A DNA stretch of 64,000 nt, taken from contig JAMCCL010000066.1 in NCBI GenBank assembly GCA_024516035.1, forward strand, positions 52,653 through 116,652. Direction: 5' to 3'. Shown here piece by piece: positions 42,000 to 54,749 of the stretch; position 1 is the first letter of the stretch; each line of letters starts with the position of its first letter. The notes beneath the pieces were generated by a model that was given only the letters and a program-made list of their open reading frames with translations, was not told where the DNA came from and did not search any database. The position numbers were made by a program, and so were the translations under genes. Source of the DNA: Bactericera cockerelli (taxonomy: Eukaryota; Arthropoda; Insecta; Hemiptera; Triozidae).

Positions 42000-44000
42000 C
42001 ACCCTATTGCTCGAAAAACATTCACAACAAACTCCATCACATGGATTTCCACAAAGGTGTCAGACACAAAGGTCTACAAAGAAAAGGCTAGCTTGTAAGA
42101 TATTTAGGAGTTTCGTACATTCAGCTTGGATATGTCTTGGGGGAAAATCAATAAGCCAAGCTTTCCTTTCAGTTAGGTCACAGGTCTCATGTCACTTCAT
42201 GAATAACATGTTTACTTTGGGATAGGGTTGCTTACAGATTCTAATCGTAACATACACAATTTATGCATGTAGCACTAATATGTAGGTACAAGGTACATAG
42301 TTCATACCTACATACATGTTGAAACTAATCCCGTTACAAGACATCTGTACCGTAAAGTAGGTATTAAGCTGTGTAGTTCCATAAAATTTCATTATAATAA
42401 GTACATGCATATTTTTCACAAAAGCGTCACCCTTTCTAAACATGAACGTAATGTGAGTAATATAGGATAATAAATTTCAAAGTTCATTTACACAAGCAAA
42501 TACCTAGTAAAAAAGTAAAATAATAGTCTAGTGTATTTCGTACCCTACCTTTTTTTACAAGTACCATCGTGTTCTATGAATAGCTACAATACACCGACGA
42601 ATATATTAAAAAAAAAAAAAAAAAAAACTATGAAAAGTAAAATGAAGTGAAATTACATTTAGAAAAGAAAAAATGTTCTCTATACCTACCAAAATGTTAT
42701 TTTGATTTAATTACGAAGTGAATAATATAATTATGAAGGTGTACTTATAGTGTAATTTGTCAATAGGTACTATTTTATTCTGATGCATAATCAAATGGAT
42801 TAAATTTAATACTTTAAAACTAATGGCACCGTCAAAGAAAAACAAATGTAAGATACTCGTATTACTCACATGACTGTTTGAATCACCTTTTTTTTATTTC
42901 TTCTGCATGGGTAATCTATATGTGTAATACCTTTTAATTAATAATTTATGAATAACAATATACGTAACAATATTATATCATTGAATTTATCGATCAGCAA
43001 AAACATTTTTCTTAAAATATAGGTAATATTATTAGAATTAAAACCCGCACTCACTTCTGTAGGTATCACTTGCAAAAAAAAAAAAAAAAAAAAAAATATA
43101 TCTGTAAAACTTACCGGTTAATTTTCTTATGAAGCAAAAAAATAATAAAATTGAAATGGGAGCAAAAATTTTTTTTCTACAAAAACGAACACAACACTTC
43201 GGATTTCTAATTTCTCGGAAGTAATGGTAAAATACAATTCGAACTCTAAGAATATTCAAAGTAGAAATGAAGAGATATTCATTCACAGTTCGCTTACTTC
43301 ACTTCAGTGGTTATGGATTTGATTAGGTAGAGGAGGCTGGAGGCTATTAAACCAAGAAATTTAATAATGGTCCAAGAGAGTGGAGTTAGCGAGTTAGTAG
43401 CGGTGATAACTCCGATCATCTCTCTTATCACTATGAGTGAGAACATAACTATGTAGTTATTATGGGTGCTATCAATACTTAGGTAGAACGTTTATGTCCT
43501 CAATACCTTGGTACCTACTATAGTTAGGAGATGTAAGATGGCATATTCATATACCTAGTATAGTTGATATCAGGCGCGGCCGGTGGGAAAATATTTTGAG
43601 GGTGCTGCCTCGTAAAACGGTCTAAAATGGGATTTATTGCTCTTTCAGTATCTAAAGGAATTGAGTTTGTTTACCATGCCAATCATAATAATTATGCCTT
43701 ATGAGATATGTAAGAAGGCATATTCATAATAAGTTGGTGCCTACTATTGTTGAGATATGTATAAGACATGTTCATAATAATAATTTATTAAACAAATGAG
43801 CAAAAATTCAATAGGTATTTAATCTATACGACCATACATTTCTTGACCGAGGCAACAGCGTCTTGAAAAATCTTGAAAGACAATAATTTACTCACAAAAT
43901 TGACCGCATTATCCCGATTGTTATATCGGGCTCTTCACGTGGTGGCTAGGTGACTCGTGTGAGTTCTCGTGGTGGTCTCCATCGATCGGGGGGCATTATT
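42000..44000. other. Intergenic sequence with little recognisable content
   Basis: AT-rich. At about 43090-43230 a fragment (ACAAAAACGAACACAACACT, ATTTCTCGGAAGTAA) matches the repeat ends at 45540 and 55790. A-runs at about 42608 and 43076 might be retroposon tails. No coding similarity is seen. Confidence 0.5.
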
Positions 44001-44004
44001 ACAA

Positions 44005-44180
44005 CTTGGTGGGTGACCACTGACCACTGAAAAACGAACTTTTGCCTTGCTTATTCCTGGCCACAACCTGGCTGGATGAGGTCAATGTGATAGAACACTG
44101 AGGCACTCTCCGGCTGTGGGTGTAGCTGGTTTGCGAGTTTTCAGTGAATGGAGTGTAATATCCCCGCCGTCACGAATAAG
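44005..44180 (+). mobile_element. Truncated 5S-derived SINE (family B)
   Basis: ACTTGGTGGGTGACCACTGA is the last part of the 5S-like head. The body CTGGCTGGATGAGGTCAATG, GTGTAGCTGGTTTGCGAGTT and AGTGAATGGAGTGTAATATC follows. The 5' head is missing. Confidence 0.65.
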
Positions 44181-45204
44181 ATGCGTTAAGTTGGCAGCCA
44201 ACTAGAAAGGATGTTTTTGCAACCATTGTTGTTTACGAACAACTGACATTATTCTGTCGTTAAAGAGACGTTCAGTGACATCTTAAAATTCACGAAGTAT
44301 AGCTAGATAATTAGAAAAGTAAGAGTCATTGGATCCCCATGGTTATCTTATCCGGCCCACGTCAGCACGTGAACGGTGTGATGAGCAATAGTGTCAACAG
44401 TAGAATTACCTATGTAGGATCCTGAGTCTGACGTCACAAGAGTTACCTTTTAAAACAGGCAAGAATCTATTATTAATTTTTCGACATTCAAAACCCTTCT
44501 ATTCGCTGTTGTGTAAATGAATCAGATCAGTCACAAGATATCAATGCCCATATTGCCCATATATGTATGTATGAATTCATATAATAATCAATTCTTCTAA
44601 ATTTACATTATATAAAAATAAACTGCTAAGAAAAAGGTGTATTCCTAAGACGAGACACAATTCTTGAGATTTTATTTTTTTATTATTGATATCACAAGTT
44701 ATAGAGTTAATGTAATTTAAGATGTTAAAAAATATATTATTTTACACCAGCAAAGAGAAATTAATAAATACACTTTCATGTAATAGGTCATTCATTACGA
44801 CTATATTACTATTACGAGTATTAATTACCAAAACGGCTGATTAATCAATAAATTCTGTTTCTTGTATATTATGTAACGTTTGTTTTTATGATCAGGGGAC
44901 TAATAAAATGAACCTATTCATCAACAAAGTAAATAACTCCAGCACGGCAAATAACGCCTAACGATCTGGTAAATAAAAAGCAGGTGAATATTGAATATTC
45001 CAAGTGAATACTAATTTGGCTAATGACATAACATAGTCAATTATCTCATTGTATGAATCCTTGCCGTGTTCACTGTTATTCTAATTTGCGAGCAGAGTGA
45101 GGCATTGTCGGACATCTGTCTAAACATGCCTCTAGTTAAAGTTGGGATATTACGTTCTGATTGAGTATCTTTTAAATTTCCAGGATCAGCTACTGTTGAA
45201 CTAG

Positions 45205-45600
45205 TATACAGGGTGTCTTATTTTTAGCGAACCAGCGCGCTTGCCCGGCCCCTGTTAGAAATACAAAAAAAATATTCCGAGATTATGTACCTTTGCATAT
45301 ATTTAATACCTTTGCATATCTGTCAAGGTTGTCCTTCAAAGTTATTTTAAAGTCAAATTTTATCAAAATCCGTCGAGTAGTTTCCGAGATTTGCGCGTTA
45401 CAAAGAATACGTTTAACAGACCGACGGACCAACATCGACAGACCGACAGACAGCCACAAATCAAATTTGCTCAGGAAGTTATGAAACGTCCAGAAATATG
45501 AAGAAAAAAAAATGAAATCGGAGCAAAAAAAACATTTTTTTTACAAAAACGACCACAATACTTCCGACTTCTAATATTAGAAATTTCTCGGAAGTAAAAT
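45205..45600 (+). repeat. Dispersed repeat with an ACAGGGTGTC start
   Basis: From ATACAGGGTGTCTTATTTTT through AATCCGTCGAGTAGTTTCCG, AACAGACCGACGGACC and TCTAATATTAGAAATTTCTC to GGAAGTAAAAT. The second half recurs at about 55600-55855 and partly at 43090. No opposite inverted end is evident, so the class is unknown. Confidence 0.6.
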
Positions 45601-46301
45601 GACGCCCCTCCTCTAAAACCCTTGAATCTAATATGACTTGAAAGAAGGAAGATATAAATAATAATTATTTTAAAAGCATTGTCTCCGGGGTTTGCCACTT
45701 ATAATTTCATTATTACACGTATACATACTATATAACACGAGTACATAAAAATAAATATGATTGTATTACATTATTATTACGTAGGTATGATGGTGATGCT
45801 AATTTCATTATGAATCTAGTCATTGTCATGTGCTCGCGTTGTTTTTACGTAATATTTTAATAATTTTAGTGTAATTAAAAATATACCTCAATCTTTGCTG
45901 AAATTATTGTGTTTCATGTTACCTTTGACAATAAACAGGGTATCAGAAAGCAGCAAAAATGTTCTTGGGCTTTAGTACCCATACTTTGTATAGGCAGGTG
46001 AGAAAGAATACGAATGTATTACCAACTAATTTTCATATATGGCCTCAGTAATTAGACCATTAAAATTATGACCAGGGCTAGTTGAGATTAAAATCTGATT
46101 AAAGTGCCCAATTTACACCTGTCACTGAGAGAACGACCACTAACTCAGTATTTTCATATACCAAGAAATTATTCTCCTGTGTACCTGGAATCACCACCCA
46201 TCTCCTCTTTAATAATAGGTATATATCTAATAATTATTGTAACAATACAAATTTATATCTAGACCTCCAGGTTACGGGGCCCCGGACCCTCACCCCTAGA
46301 C

Positions 46302-46586
46302 CCTCGGTCGGCAATTAGCGGACCGCGGTCCGAATCCGGACCGCGAAGCTCATTCGTCCGGCCCGCGAACAAAATTTTAGGTTCGAAAAATAATAATTTT
46401 TTCTCTTTCTTAAAAAAATTGATTTGCAAGAAGAAGTATTCCTAAATATGTGCAAAGAGACAGTATCGACAGAAGAGTTTTTGGTGGAAGAAGGTTCCAA
46501 AAGACTGATGGTTCTTATTAATCCGGACCACGGAGATTTTTCTCATGTTAATCCGGACCCTGACAGGATTTTATTGCCGACCCCTG
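46302..46586. mobile_element. hAT-type MITE, 285 bp
   Basis: The right end ATTGCCGACCCCTG and left end CCTCGGTCGGCAAT are imperfect inverted repeats, flanked by an 8-bp duplication CCCTAGAC (46294-46301 and 46587-46594). The reverse complement of the right end, CAGGGGTCGGCAAT, is a classic hAT terminus. Host sequence on both sides resembles a tRNA-like SINE. Confidence 0.82.
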
Positions 46587-47999
46587 CCCTAGACTGTTAG
46601 CGTAATGGGACTTCCTGTCTCGAGCCGACAGTCTAAATAAAGTACTACTATACTATACTCTTATAGAAGATTTTCGGGACTCCGCGAGGCCGCTTCCATT
46701 TAATAACATGGTTGGATTAGTTTATGTGGTATGTATGCTATACCCTAGCGTCAAGGGTGTAGGGCTAGGGTATAGCAGCTACGTTGCTAGAGCCACGTTG
46801 TGTCCGCGCTGAAAGGGGGTTATGAAATCTTAGATCAAATTTCACTTTTCAAATTCCCAACTCCTGGTTTATGAAATTCAAACGAGAAAAAAACCCGCAG
46901 CAACGTGGTCCCAGGTTGCGGGAGAAAAAGTTGAAACTTAACATAAATTTGAGAATGTAATATTCAAAAGGGAAATTGTTGACGGTTCTCACGAGTTCGA
47001 AGCGAGTTTATGAGAGGAAAAAAGCTCGCAATTCGAAAAAAATAGTGAAATACCTAAATTCAAGAGAAGGGTAGTGACGGAGAACTTTGGGGTAATATTC
47101 TGGAGTATTTTTTTTTTTTTTTTTTTCTCTAAGGGTGCGTCTATTCTTTGATTCTCTATTGAACACTTAATTCTAATCAATGGTTAAACTCCAATAGTAT
47201 TTCTATCAACCAAACTCAGAATCTGCACGCCCCTGAAGTGTAAAGACAAAATACATAAAATGCTCTCAAAATAAGCAAAAGAGAAAAACTAGTTTTTGGA
47301 GGTTTTGGTCCCCTATGGATGGTATGGATGGTATTCAAAAGAAGAAGAAAAGATGTTTCAAGGTATGAAAAATGTCGGTACATAGGGACATGTGTGACGG
47401 AGTACGCCAAACGTGTTACGAGTGTTTTGCACTTATCTTTCATTTTCTGAAAAACATGGTAAACAACAATAACTCAGATAGGTACCGAGTTGTTATATAC
47501 CTATGAATTTTCTTGTACAGATTTAAATTTAAATTACGGGTACAGATTCTCTACTATCTCATTTGAAACTCGAATACACGTCTGAGAAACCACTCGGATG
47601 ACATTTTAAACAAAGGGATTTCTCTAAAACACAAAATGTCTTGGGAGAGTACCCCAACCAGTCGCCTTTATCTGTCTGTCACCTGCAGGTTTCAAAGTCT
47701 TTATATCTTCAAGATCTGGCAAATTATTGCGATGAGATAGTATGGTGCAATGCCAAAAGCATCCCGTACTACCAGAGGGGAATTAAAGTGTCAGTATTTA
47801 CCTTGTCAGATTTATCTAACGGATGTTTAGAGAACTAATACGAGGGAGAGACAGAGAAGTGGGGTAATAATATAGTGGGACTTAGACTGTAATAATTGTA
47901 GAGTATAGAGAGTGGAAAATAAAAGAGAAGGAAGAGAGAGAAATACTGAGACAGGGATTTTATGTTGATATACCTATGAATACATACAATACATAGACG

Positions 48000-48060
48000 G
48001 TGGACTAGGAGGTTTGCTAGAGTGGTGATCCGCGATGGTTCAAATCCCACACAAGGCATG
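48000..48060 (+). repeat. tRNA-like SINE head remnant
   Basis: GACGGTGGACTAGGAGGTTT and a B-box GATGGTTCAAATCCCAC are followed by GGCATGAATTTTTC. It resembles the head at 14850 more than families A-E. Confidence 0.35.
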
Positions 48061-48109
48061 AATTTTTCTTCATATATTTGAGAGATTTTTGTTGACTAAA
48101 CACAATTGT

Positions 48110-48300
48110 TTAATTTCGTAACCATAAAACAGGAGCTACTGTTTTGCAATAAAACAGGAGCAACTGTTTTGCAATAAAACAGGAGCTACCGTTTTTATGA
48201 AGACGCTTGTGATCTTTTTTGTAGCCCGCCCATCCATACCTTAGTATGCCTCGTGTCTGATGGGCGAGAAGTGACACAATACGTCTCACTTAGGTGCTGA
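48110..48300 (-). mobile_element. Truncated tRNA-Gly SINE (family C)
   Basis: The plus strand shows CGTAACCATAAAACAGGAGC, a small triplication of AAAACAGGAGC(A/T)AC, GAAGACGCTTGTGATC and GATGGGCGAGAAGTGACACA, then GGTGCTGAGTCAACA. The tRNA-like head is absent. Confidence 0.65.
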
Positions 48301-48950
48301 GTCAACATCTCTAATAACTAGAAGACTTAAGTAAGTCGTCTTCATGCACGGAGTTTTTTTCTGAGAAAGCAAAACTGTTTTTTCATAATTAGAGCTCTCA
48401 AGAAATGAAAAATTCCATTGCACGCCATGACTTGAGCATTTTCCTTCATTCCAGCTGCTTTCACAGAATTCATGCACTCCAAAAATTCCAGCTTGAGATT
48501 CTAGAATAAGAAAGAGAAAGCAACTTAAATAACTCGTATACTTTTCTCCGTTTTCAACGCATTTTATCCATGATGAAAATCCAAATCATTTGCTAGCACT
48601 TCATTTACGGAAGACAAAAATGATACCTGTGCAACATTTCAGCTTAATTTTACGCTTGACAATCATTTGAGTCGTTTCTTTTCCCCAGTGTCTCTCCTGC
48701 TTCTGATGTAGTCGTGTATCCTTGGTGCAGATTTGCAGAATTTCCTCATTTTCACTGTAGAGACTTATTTTACATTTTAGATATCGCGTGAGAGCTAAAA
48801 ATGAGAACATATTCATCTCGAGTGAAGCTTTCATTATGAGAACCTCTTCATTCTGCTGACTACCAGAGTGGAATTGAATTAATTGTAGAAATAGCGAAAT
48901 TAGATGATGTAAATGTTCATGTTCACTGTCAGGCGTGTCTCGTCAGCACC
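48286..48950 (-). pseudogene. Weak candidate exons, possible insect chemoreceptor remnant
   Basis: Two minus-strand open segments lie close together. One (about 48930-48610) reads SLFLQLIQFHSG, then MNMFSFLALTRYLKCKISLY, SENEEILQICTKDTRLH. The other (about 48490-48300), after an acceptor-like CTTTCTTATTCTAG, reads VHEFCESSWNEGKC and TVLLSQKKTPCMKTTYLSLL. The first loosely recalls the first intracellular loop of odorant receptors (EEIL.IC), the second their C-terminal W...K.P block. The middle is missing and no full frame exists. This is a faint resemblance that I cannot confirm; chance ORFs are quite possible. Confidence 0.18.
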
Positions 48951-50400
48951 TGAGATATTTTAGAATGAGATTATCTCAAGGGTTTGCGTTTACTTTCCAT
49001 ACGAAACATAGTGTTTATTTGAATTCCAGTATTCCAGAGCAGACAGATTTTTTTTTTTTTTTTTAAAAAATCTTCGTACAAAATAATATTCAATTAATTA
49101 AAATGTTGTTTCAGCCGAAAACTATTGTATCTTTTAAACCAAAATTCTGGCTCAGGTTCCATTTCAAAACTGAGCCAATATTTAGTAGAGCGAGTTTGAG
49201 TATAGTATAATATCACCTTTGTGATTAACACAAAACTTAATGAGTCTTTCTATTTTGAAAACCTAAACAAGCAGTTATATTTTGGAAAACTTTAACACTG
49301 TTTTGTGTGTAACGAAGAAGCTGTTGTTTCATGGAAGTTAAAGGAGAAGAAATCGAGTACTTTTGGACTATAATATCTTCTCGTTATATCTATTTGTCTG
49401 GAAATTTTGGCCCAAACGAACGAAAGAGAACAAAGTAAATCCTTAACTTCGTAGAGATATAAACCTACTAGATATGAAAATAAATAATGCTTGTAGAAAG
49501 GAAGTTTACAACAAGCTTACTAAAGCAGGCACTCTAAATTTGGAAATATTTGTCTCTGATTCATAACAAGATTCTTCTAATTTATGGCTTCAAAGGCAAG
49601 AAAACATCTTTTGTCTTATTATAGTCAGAGATGTTATATCTCTAGGATATAACAGTCAAGGAGAGGAACAGCAAATATAATAGTTTGGGGGCGGCATTTT
49701 TATTATACAATACTCCGTTTTTTTGGCCTATCGATTTTTTTGTTTGTTTTTTTTTTTTCAATAAAATTTATGTTTGGCAAAGCATAAGCGAATACTAATA
49801 AATATAATTCCAAATCGATTTAAATTTAATGTCACCGTTGATGAAATTTCAAGTAAAAAGTTATCTAAAATACCAATTAACCCTGCCGAACTTTTGTTTC
49901 ATCAGTCAACTGGGCCAGGGACCATACCTTCCAGCGCGCGGCGTTAGCTATGTTTCTGAAACAACAGAAAGTTGAGTAGATTTTTTTTTTTATTGAAATC
50001 TTTGAAATCAGTATTTCTGATGTACGTGTATGTATTTTCAAATCCTCAAATTAATACAAATAAATGCAATTCCACAAAGAGAGAGAAATTGAGAGAGAGA
50101 GAGAGAGAAAAAAAAGAAAGATGGAGAAAGGATTTTTTATATAAATTGAACAACATTTTATCTGCACTCGCCAAGAGAATACAGCTTTAAAAAAATAAAT
50201 GTATATTTTTAAAGTCACATTGCATTTTTATCACAATAAAAACAGTAGGGTGCTGGATATGGGATTAATTTTTTGCTTTCATGAAACAGTTATATTTTGT
50301 TTTATCAGCTACTCTCAGGATCTCTGGGGTCATAGATTAAAGTAGTGCAGACACAACACATATTGTGTAGGTACTTGTCGTATAGTCTATCTGGAGAACG

Positions 50401-50688
50401 CTAAATAGGGAGTAAATCAATGGTACCTATATTGACTTGGGAACCATAGATATTGAGTGAACCAGTACAATTGAGTGAGGTGAATGGGGTACTCTTATCA
50501 AAAAGAGTGTTAATTAGCCAATTTGATTTGGTTACTATTGAACCTGAGTTCAGATCAGTCAATTCGACCGAGACATTGTATGTGTTTTTAAAATCAACTT
50601 GAATAGAGGGTGAAAAAATAACTATCGGAAGTAAAAAGAGGTATTGAATGCCCAATGAATATGAGAGAATAAAGATTGAAATACTCAT
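50401..50688 (-). CDS. Hypothetical 95-residue secreted-type ORF
   Basis: ATG at 50688 starts MSISIFILSYSLGIQYLFLL, a strongly hydrophobic N-terminus resembling a signal peptide, with a possible cut after about residue 25. The rest, containing NTYNVSVELTDLNSGSIVTK and SLNCTGSLNIYGSQV, is soluble in character with two potential N-glycosylation sites (NVS, NCT). No family is recognised. There is no visible second exon, promoter or repeat overlap. It could be a small secreted protein gene, an exon, or a chance frame. Confidence 0.25.
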   Translation of the reverse strand: MSISIFILSYSLGIQYLFLLPIVIFSPSIQVDFKNTYNVSVELTDLNSGSIVTKSNWLINTLFDKSTPFTSLNCTGSLNIYGSQVNIGTIDLLPI

Positions 50689-51364
50689 TTTCAATATTGA
50701 TTAATTACAAAGTGTACACAGGATTTTTTTTAAATAAAATTGCAATTGATATCATCACAATTTTAAAAAAAGGCCTGGATTTCGCACCCTATTCTTCCAC
50801 TCTAAATTAATTAAAAGCTTCAAAAATAAAATATTTCATGCAAATATTTTATCAGCTAGGCAGCCAGGTAGGTAGATGATATTCGCTGAAAAATGCATGA
50901 ATTGGAAGATTTATATTTGAACAATAGGAATTTCATTGACATTATGCACATTGCATAAATAGAATAATTATTAGGCGTTCATAAAAAATGTAGACTACAA
51001 TTTTTGACCCGTCAATGCTCACATGTAAAATTTAGTAATTTTAGAGCTAACCGGAAATTGTGTTTCATAGATTTGTAGGGACATAGGTGGGTAGGTATCT
51101 TTCAAATACCTATATTAAATTCATTTACATAATAATAATGGAATTTTTCCTGCTCTGTGCTTTGGTGTTATACCTTGTGAGGAAAAATGCGTAGATGCTT
51201 TAATGCTTAGCAGCGGCCATTGGTGGAATTACCTATAGGCGAAAATAAGATATTGGGATATTATAGATTTACAAAAGTCCTGTAATTCTGCGCTACGCAC
51301 TAAAATTGTAATATAATAACATTAATAACTCACCGAAACATTATTTATTATTATAATAATATAT

Positions 51365-51516
51365 TTGTTTGTATTTTCTTTTCTGAAAAGTCTGAAAACA
51401 ACTATTTCATTCAAAAGCACAAGAAGCACAAAGAATTCTCATAATAACTTTCCTTCTTCGTCATTTTTTAAGATAGGCATTATTTTTTGTGTTTCATTCA
51501 GAGCGATGTACTTTTT
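51365..51516. other. Sequence before duplicated unit B
   Basis: Unremarkable AT-rich sequence. It differs from the sequence before copy A at 32881, which fixes the left edge of the shared unit at ATCAAGCTCGCC. Confidence 0.5.
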
Positions 51517-52654
51517 ATCAAGCTCGCCGGGAGGCGAGCGCTCGTCAAGTAGCGCCAGCCACCCGGCCTATATTAACACGAAACAGAGTTTATATGTATT
51601 TTGTTTTATTGTTTTCGCCCACCTCCCGCTAACTTTTATCAATTTTTATTTCAAATTCGTAATGAGACGCGAAAATAGATTGTGTCTCACGAAAGCGCGA
51701 GGTTCCTACGTACAGTTAAAGTCGTTTTCTGGCCACGCTGAAAATCTTGAATTTCATGAAATTATTCATACAGGTTTTTTTTTTTTCAGACCAATTTTCT
51801 GTCAAGGGTACAGCAACGTGTGCTTATCGTGGAAAGACGTGAGATACGTTTTTGAATAGGGAATTTTTATTTCTGCATACCTTTTATAGTTTCAAGTATT
51901 TATTTTTTATAGGATAGGAGATATAGCCTTCCAAAATAAAACCGGAAAGTTGCACAGAGCCGCCCCTGGTTATCTTGGAGCTGTGATTGTGGTATTTTTA
52001 GAAAGGCATTATCATAGGAAAAAATATAAAAATATAACCAAAGTATTACACTGGACCAAACTTCAGTTATGGCCTTTGAAAGGAATACTTATTATGGAGC
52101 CCAGAGCCGTCTATTGGTATCCTAGAAATGTGTTTCTGGTGTTTTTAGAAAGGTCTAGTCAAAGGAAATGAGATCTCTTAATTTCAGATGGTTGAAAGAA
52201 CTAGAAAAGTATTTAACGTTCTCTAAAGGAATATCTATAATGAACCCTGGAGCCACGCCTAGTTACCCCAAGTGGATGACTGAAGGTTCTTTCTAAAGGT
52301 CTAATTAAGCAAAATTATACTACGATGTAAATAAAATTATAAAAAAATCAGCGACAGTATGAGGCATAAAAAGAAAAAAAAAACAGAATTTAATCTTATG
52401 AGAGTAACAAAAAAAATTTGCCTCACTCAGAATATGGGATTGATACGTCTTCGCTTCATCCAAGCTGCCAACAGATCGATATGTCAGAGTGGGAATAATA
52501 ACATTTTATAACTACATTCAAAGATTTAGTCTACATCACGAGGTGACCTAGATAATTATATTATTAGAAGTGTATAAATATTGGCCAGTACGAGGCAAAA
52601 ATATTGATTAATGTATATCAAATGATAAATATAATAAAATATTATGTATTGAGA

Positions 52655-52785
52655 AGTCTCTATGGTCGTCGACTAGTGTAGGCAAAACACTAAGTTTGCA
52701 AGGTGACCTGAGTTCGAATCCCGGCTAGGTAGAATTTTTTTTACTCGGTATTTTGGATGTCCGGTTTTCTCTTATATCTCGTGAG
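52655..52785 (+). mobile_element. tRNA-headed SINE (family E) in copy B
   Basis: GTCTCTATGGTCGTCGACTA heads the element and CTGAGTTCGAATCCCGG is its B-box. It is orthologous in position to 34020-34160. Confidence 0.75.
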
Positions 52786-52919
52786 ACAAAAAAAACAGTA
52801 GTTGCTAGTTTGAGTCAACCTCCTATGACCAGGCGCGGATATAGGGGGGGGGCATGGGGGGCACGTGCCCCCCCAGATTTTTTTGGTAAGCGGTGTTTCT
52901 CAAATTTCTTTATACCTAA

Positions 52920-53235
52920 TCCGTAAAAAAAAGATCTCAATGAGTTAGGGGGGCACGGGCCCCAAAATAATTCCCAATTCTAAGACTAATCCCGTAAAAA
53001 AAGATCTCAATGAGTTAGGGGGCACAGGTCCCAAAATAATTCCCAATTCTAAAACTAATCCCGTAAAAAAAATCTGAATAAGTTAAGGGTGCACGGGCCC
53101 CAAAATAATTCCCAATTCTAAGACTTAGCCCGTAAAAAAAGATCTCAATAAGTTAGGGGGCACGGGCCCCAAAATAATTCCCAATTCTAAGACTAATCCC
53201 GTAAAAAAAATCTCAATAAGTTAGGGGGGGCACGG
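52920..53235. repeat. 69-bp tandem repeat, about 4.5 copies
   Basis: CCCGTAAAAAAAGATCTCAA, TGAGTTAGGGGGCACGGGCC and CCAAAATAATTCCCAATTCT recur with a period of 69-71 bp (CCGTAAA at 52921, 52992, 53061, 53130, 53199). It is confined to the hAT element and probably amplified there. Confidence 0.9.
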
Positions 53236-53284
53236 GATCAAAAAACAATTCTGAGACCAATAAGAAATAACTAAATAATAATGT

Positions 53285-54048
53285 TGTCATACCACACAGA
53301 TAGTCCGAGAAACCTGAAATTTTACCTATAGGTCCATTTGGATCAGGGAATATATCTCTAGGGTTCAGCTAAAAGGGGTAAGGACAGAAAATGGATGGGT
53401 GACACAAAAAAATCACATTTTTAGTCCGAAATGACGTTTATTTCTCTCAAAATTTGTCGTGACAGCGCCACGGCGGTGCCGTATCAACTCAAAAATAGAA
53501 AGTTTTAAGCAAGGGTTCAAGTTTTCATTTGAGATATCAATCACGAAATTCTGATGACCCGTTCTTGAGCTACGTTGAGTAAGGACATAAAATGGATGGG
53601 TAAACAAAAAGTATTTACGTTTTTTGACCTAGCTGGCATTTTTTCTGGAAATATGTTGTGACGAACTATCAACTCAGAGCGAAAATGTTTTTGCAAGGGT
53701 TGTAGTCTTCATTTGACATATTGATCGCGAAATCCTGATGAGCCATTCTTGAGCTCCATGGATATGGATGGGTGACACGAAAAATATTGACATTTGTGTG
53801 TGTGTGTGTGTTTGTGTGTGTTTGTGTGTGTGTGTGTATGATGTGTGTGTGCGTATGATGTGTGTGTGTGATGTGTGTGGTTTGTGTGTTTGTGTGTGTG
53901 GTGGGTGCGTGGTGTGTGTGGTGGGTGCGTGGTGTGTGTGTGTGGTGGTGGTGGTGGTGTGTGTGTGTGTGTGGTAGGTGTGTGGCGTGGTGTGGTGTGG
54001 TGGGTGTGTGTGTGATGGGCTTGCAATGCGGCGGGTGCAACCCGCTAG
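53285..54048 (+). mobile_element. Helitron fragment nested in the hAT element
   Basis: From GAGAAACCTGAAATTTTACC through two ~185-bp repeats (ATGGATGGGT at about 53392 and 53594) and a short GT tract to GATGGGCTTGCAATGCGG and CGGGTGCAACCCGCTAG with host T at 54049. The 5' TC end is missing. It is the same family as 4830-6270. Confidence 0.8.
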
Positions 54049-54749
54049 TTAGGTATATTGTGCGATTGTGCCCCCCCAGTACAAGAGGGCTATATCCGCG
54101 CATGCCTATGACCGTTTACTTTCGAACGAAGTGAGAATTCTTTAAGTCAATCAACATTGATTTGTTACAATTTAACTATCCATCTACCTATGTATATTGT
54201 ATGTAACGTGATACAAGTTGCATTTTTTGTCCAATCGAGCTGTAATTTTCATGTTATGTTACATTGATGTATAATTTTATTATTAAATGTATGTATATCT
54301 AGTAAATGTATATTTGTATATGCTTGCCTATTGATGTATAATTTTATTATTAAATGTTTATCTAGTAGAACTTCTCACTTTTTCTGTTTGTACTGGTTAT
54401 GCTGAAACCATGTTTGGCAAATTTAAGTTGGGCAAAAATATGGGCAAGATTTCTTATGGCCATAGTAAGAAGCAATTTTAGAACATACAATAACGCTCAG
54501 CACTTTCATTTCCTCTTTATTTTACCAATATCGAATTTCCATCTACCTACCCTGTACGTACATAATATGATTAAAATTATATGGTAAACAAACCCCTTTG
54601 TCCGTTTTTTAACGCGCTCATAACTAATTTTACAATACAAGGTTAAAGCACTAGTTGATTATGAATGAATTTATTGTTAATAGATTTAAGATTAAATAGG
54701 TATGTTTTTTTTTTCATTATTTTTTACTGGTTGAAGTTCCACAAAAGAA

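Larger units (their letters stand above)
52830..54104. mobile_element. hAT-like element, 1275 bp, with proven empty site
   Basis: The ends CAGGCGCGGATATAG and CTATATCCGCGCATG match at 14 of 15 bases as inverted repeats. The 8-bp duplication CCTATGAC lies at 52822-52829 and 54105-54112. Copy A has a single CCTATGAC at 34184-34191 with no insert. Inside are a G-rich/C-rich subterminal pair (GCACGTGCCCCCCC and TTGTGCCCCCCC), a 69-bp tandem repeat and a nested Helitron fragment. No transposase is present. Confidence 0.92.

Noticed and set aside
41662..42225. 187-codon open frame on the plus strand
   Set aside because: It is driven by a pyrimidine-rich tract giving Ser/Phe/Leu runs; no domain and no coding-like codon pattern.
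51365..51859. 164-codon frame across the left edge of unit B, with a similar frame at 32849-33106
   Set aside because: The shared part reads open in both copies, but the frame has no recognisable domain, starts in unrelated flank in each copy and ends soon after; most likely chance.
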